From: Kocuria rosea
Lineage (GTDB): Bacteria > Actinomycetota > Actinomycetes > Actinomycetales > Micrococcaceae
DNA: 64,000 nt
NCBI RefSeq assembly: GCF_006094695.1
Contig: NZ_CP035103.1
Span: 2,294,001-2,358,000, forward strand
Direction of reading: 5' to 3'
Shown here: positions 61,782-64,000 of the stretch, piece by piece
Numbering within the stretch: position 1 is the stretch's first letter
Layout: each line of letters starts with the position of its first letter
The notes under the pieces: generated by a model
What the model was told of the DNA's origin: nothing
The model's database searches: none
What the model saw: the letters and a program-made list of their open reading frames with translations, nothing else
Program-made: the position numbers and the translations under genes

Positions 61782-63128
61782 TTGACCAGCCCAGCCGACC
61801 GCCGATCCGCGCCCGACGAGCCCTCGACCCCCGTGGTCGCCGGCTTCGAGGACTTCGAGATCCCCGACAGCGTCCACCTCGCGGCGCCGTTCGACGGGAT
61901 CCCTCCCATCATCGACACCGTGGCAGGACTGGAGCGGGCCGCCGCCGCCGTCGCCGCGGGCTCCGGCCCGGCGGCGATCGACACCGAGCGGGCGTCGGGC
62001 TTCCGCTACGGGCAGCGCGCCTTCCTCGTGCAGCTGCGGCGCGAGGGCGTGGGCACCGTGCTGATCGACCCGGAGGCCACCGGTTCGCTGGCCGTGCTGG
62101 GCGAGGCGCTCTCCGGCGTCGAGTGGGTGCTGCACGCTGCCACCCAGGACCTGCCCTCCCTGCGCGCCCTCGGCATGGAGCCGGACCGGCTCTTCGACAC
62201 CGAGCTGGGCGGGCGCATCGCCGGGCTCCGGCGCGTGGGCCTGGCCGCGGAGACGGAGGAGCTGCTGGGCTACACGCTGGCCAAGGAGCACTCCGCCGTG
62301 GACTGGTCGAAGCGGCCCCTGCCGAGGGACTGGCTGAACTACGCCGCGCTCGACGTGGAGATGCTCATCCAGCTCCGCTGGGCCATGGAGGAGCTGCTGC
62401 GGGAGAAGGGCAAGCTGGACTGGGCGCTCCAGGAGTTCGAGGCCGTGCGCACCGCCGAGCCCGCTCCCCCGCGCCAGGACCCGTGGCGCCGGACGTCGGG
62501 GATCAACAAGGTGAAGGGCCGGCGCCAGCTCACCGCGCTGCGCGGGCTGTGGGAGGAGCGGGAGCGGCTCGCCCAGCACAAGGACGTCGCCCCCGGCCGG
62601 CTGCTGCCCGACGCCGCCCTGGTCGCCGCCGCGGCCGCCATGCCGCGCACCGTGCCGCAGCTCCTCGACACCCCCGGCTTCCACGGCCGGCTCGCGGCGC
62701 GGGAGGCGCCCCGGTGGCTGCGGGCGATCGCCGAGGCCCGCACGGCCACGGAGCTCGTCCCCTTCACCGTGAAGTCCGACGCCCTGCCGCCCGTGAAGGC
62801 GTGGGAGGTCAAGCGCCCCGAGGCCGCAGCACGGCTGCGGGTCCTGAAGCCGCTCGTGGCCGAGCTCGCCGAGGCGCACGAGCTGCCGACCGAGAACCTG
62901 CTCACCCCCGAGCACCTGCGGCGCTTCTGCTGGCAGCCGCCGAAGAGCACCACCGACCAGGCGGTGGCGGACCGCCTGCGGGACCTCGGGGCGCGCCGGT
63001 GGCAGGTCGAGCTGACGGCCCCGGTCCTCGGCCCGGCCTGGCGGGAGCTGCGGGCCCGCAAGCGCGCGGCGCGCCAGGTGGAGCGCGACCAGCCGCCGGC
63101 CGGGGACGAGGACGAGCCCGCAGCGTGA
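61782..63128 (+). CDS. rnd: Ribonuclease D-like 3'-5' exonuclease with HRDC domain
   Basis: A 448-residue protein with an RNase D-type DEDD exonuclease (AAIDTERASGFRYGQRAFLVQL; the motif LHAATQDLPSLRALG; LNYAALDVEML with catalytic Asp) and C-terminal HRDC domains (TALRGLWEERERLAQHKDVAPGRLLPD). It likely trims structured RNA such as tRNA precursors. The TTG at 61782 gives the conserved N-terminus but lacks a strong ribosome site; it is 50 bases after the DUF3000 stop. Confidence 0.92.
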   Translation: MTSPADRRSAPDEPSTPVVAGFEDFEIPDSVHLAAPFDGIPPIIDTVAGLERAAAAVAAGSGPAAIDTERASGFRYGQRAFLVQLRREGVGTVLIDPEATGSLAVLGEALSGVEWVLHAATQDLPSLRALGMEPDRLFDTELGGRIAGLRRVGLAAETEELLGYTLAKEHSAVDWSKRPLPRDWLNYAALDVEMLIQLRWAMEELLREKGKLDWALQEFEAVRTAEPAPPRQDPWRRTSGINKVKGRRQLTALRGLWEERERLAQHKDVAPGRLLPDAALVAAAAAMPRTVPQLLDTPGFHGRLAAREAPRWLRAIAEARTATELVPFTVKSDALPPVKAWEVKRPEAAARLRVLKPLVAELAEAHELPTENLLTPEHLRRFCWQPPKSTTDQAVADRLRDLGARRWQVELTAPVLGPAWRELRARKRAARQVERDQPPAGDEDEPAA

Positions 63129-63146
63129 GCCGCTCCCTCCGGGGAC

Positions 63147-63185
63147 GGAGGAAGGGCCCCGGCCGACGGCCGGGGCCCTTCCTCC
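63147..63185. terminator. Bidirectional terminator between rnd and YtxH-like gene
   Basis: An 18-bp perfect GC stem with GAC loop between converging genes. Confidence 0.88.
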
Positions 63186-63258
63186 TGTGCGGGCCGGGCT
63201 CCGCTCGCCCCGCGGCCCGCGCCCTGCGGCAGCGGTGCTGCGGGCGGGCGCCGGCGGG

Positions 63259-63702
63259 TCAGTGCTGCGTGTCGCCGGGGGCCGGGTGCGGCTCGGCCGG
63301 GTCCAGGGGGCTCTCCGGGGTCACCGGCTTCGCGTCCTGCAGGTCGGCGTAACCGGTGGTCGAGGTCCCGGCGGTCGAAGCCCCCGTGGCGGCGGCACCG
63401 CTGGAGGATCCCGTGCCGGCCGAGGACCCGGAGACCTTCTCCTTGACGGACGAGGAGGCGTCGGCGGCCTTGGTGCCCACGGTGTCCGCCGCCTTCTTGG
63501 CGCTGTCGGCCAGCTTCCCGCCGACCACGGGCACCTCGGACTTCACCCAGTCGGTGCCCTCGGAGACCTTCTCCTGGACCTTGGGGTCGTGCCACGTCTT
63601 CACGGCGTTCTGCTTGAGGGCCTCGTAGCTCTTGCGGCCCGAGGCCGAGCCGACCACGAAGCCGACCCCGAATCCGGTGACGAAGATGAGTCGCTTGATC
63701 AT
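63259..63702 (-). CDS. YtxH-like membrane-anchored protein
   Basis: A 147-residue protein with an N-terminal transmembrane segment (LIFVTGFGVGFVVGSASGRKSYE) like YtxH/YtrH-type proteins, an amphipathic helical middle (VPVVGGKLADSAKKAADTVG) similar to LEA-type stress proteins, and a Ser/Gly/Thr-rich tail. Probably a membrane-associated stress protein; function unproven. The ATG at 63702 follows GGAAGGA. Confidence 0.75.
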   Translation of the reverse strand: MIKRLIFVTGFGVGFVVGSASGRKSYEALKQNAVKTWHDPKVQEKVSEGTDWVKSEVPVVGGKLADSAKKAADTVGTKAADASSSVKEKVSGSSAGTGSSSGAAATGASTAGTSTTGYADLQDAKPVTPESPLDPAEPHPAPGDTQH

Positions 63703-63948
63703 GGTGCTGTCCTTCCGTCCGTCCCGGCGCGGCGGCCGGGCCCGAGGACGAGCCGGTCGTGCACGGACCGTCCCGCTGACTGATGTCTTCATCATCCTAC
63801 TGATGAACCGGCGCGGCGGACACCGGCCCCGTGCGGCTCCGCTCACAGCGATCACCGCACGGGGCGCCCTCGGGCAGGCAGCACCCGGGGGTGGGGCCCG
63901 GCGCCTAGACTGACGGCGGACCCGCACCCCGCCGTCGAGAGGACCCCG

Positions 63949-64000
63949 ATGCCCGAGCGCCCGACCACCCCGTCCGCCCCGTCCCGGCGCACGGTCCTCG
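63949..64000 (+). CDS. Start of an unidentified gene (cut by window)
   Basis: ATG at 63949 after GAGAGGA, with a -10-like TAGACT (63906-63911). The 17 visible residues contain SRRTVL, which could be a twin-arginine (Tat) export signal. Too short to identify. Confidence 0.5.
   Translation, partial: MPERPTTPSAPSRRTVL

Overview
The window is very GC-rich DNA, densely packed with genes that mostly lie on the minus strand. Several families typical of high-GC Gram-positives occur together: the DUF3000 + HRDC/RNase D pair, a PdtaR-type ANTAR regulator, HGxxPAAW and TIGR02234 proteins inside a trp operon, and TAnnnT -10 boxes placed 6-8 nt before a start codon (leaderless transcripts). Together these point to an actinobacterium of the Micrococcales, most likely a Micrococcaceae close to Kocuria. 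The genus is an inference.

Layout. 1-9.8 kb is accessory: an SDR oxidoreductase with a stop at codon 3, a manganese catalase, an overlapping FRG-domain/glycosyltransferase pair, and a sugar or polyol catabolic cluster (MFS transporter, short GntR, Gfo/Idh/MocA dehydrogenase, sugar isomerase, LacI) with a palindromic operator between its two arms. 9.8-16.7 kb holds two hypothetical proteins, a BCCT osmolyte transporter, coaE, a trehalose-synthase-like GH13 enzyme and a YigZ protein. 16.8-23.6 kb is housekeeping: rpsA, an Eis-like acetyltransferase, polA and pdtaR, then tRNA-Leu(CAA). 23.9-39.7 kb is one long minus-strand block of central metabolism: hisI, trpE, two small membrane proteins, a fused trpC-trpB gene, trpA, lgt, gltB, gltD, pyk and a thioesterase. 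39.8-43.9 kb holds an AAA ATPase overlapping a membrane protein gene, a lipoprotein, a frameshifted AraC regulator and a previously unlisted 57-residue basic protein.

43.9-53.9 kb carries hisE-hisG-hisF, then (reading back along the minus strand) ribD-ribE-ribB-ribA-ribH behind an FMN riboswitch, preceded by rpe, rsmB, fmt and def. Many of these genes overlap by ATGA or GTGA, so translation is probably coupled. 54-57 kb has a RecB-like nuclease protein, tRNA-Val(GAC), tRNA-Cys(GCA) and tRNA-Gly(GCC) on the minus strand, tRNA-Val(CAC) on the plus strand, and zapE. 57-64 kb has sseA-sufE-ybaK, an alpha/beta hydrolase, msrB, the DUF3000 and HRDC genes, a YtxH-like protein and the first codons of another gene.

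Most of the window is conventional chromosome. The observations most worth checking are the TrpC-TrpB fusion, the AraC frameshift lying exactly at a perfect 15-bp hairpin, the nonsense codon in the SDR gene, simple repeats at two places in the riboflavin operon, the 13-serine run in ribosomal protein S1, the FRG/glycosyltransferase pair, and the GntR reduced to its DNA-binding domain with a matching palindrome. I saw no complete insertion sequence, prophage or CRISPR array, and no convincing new multi-gene system.
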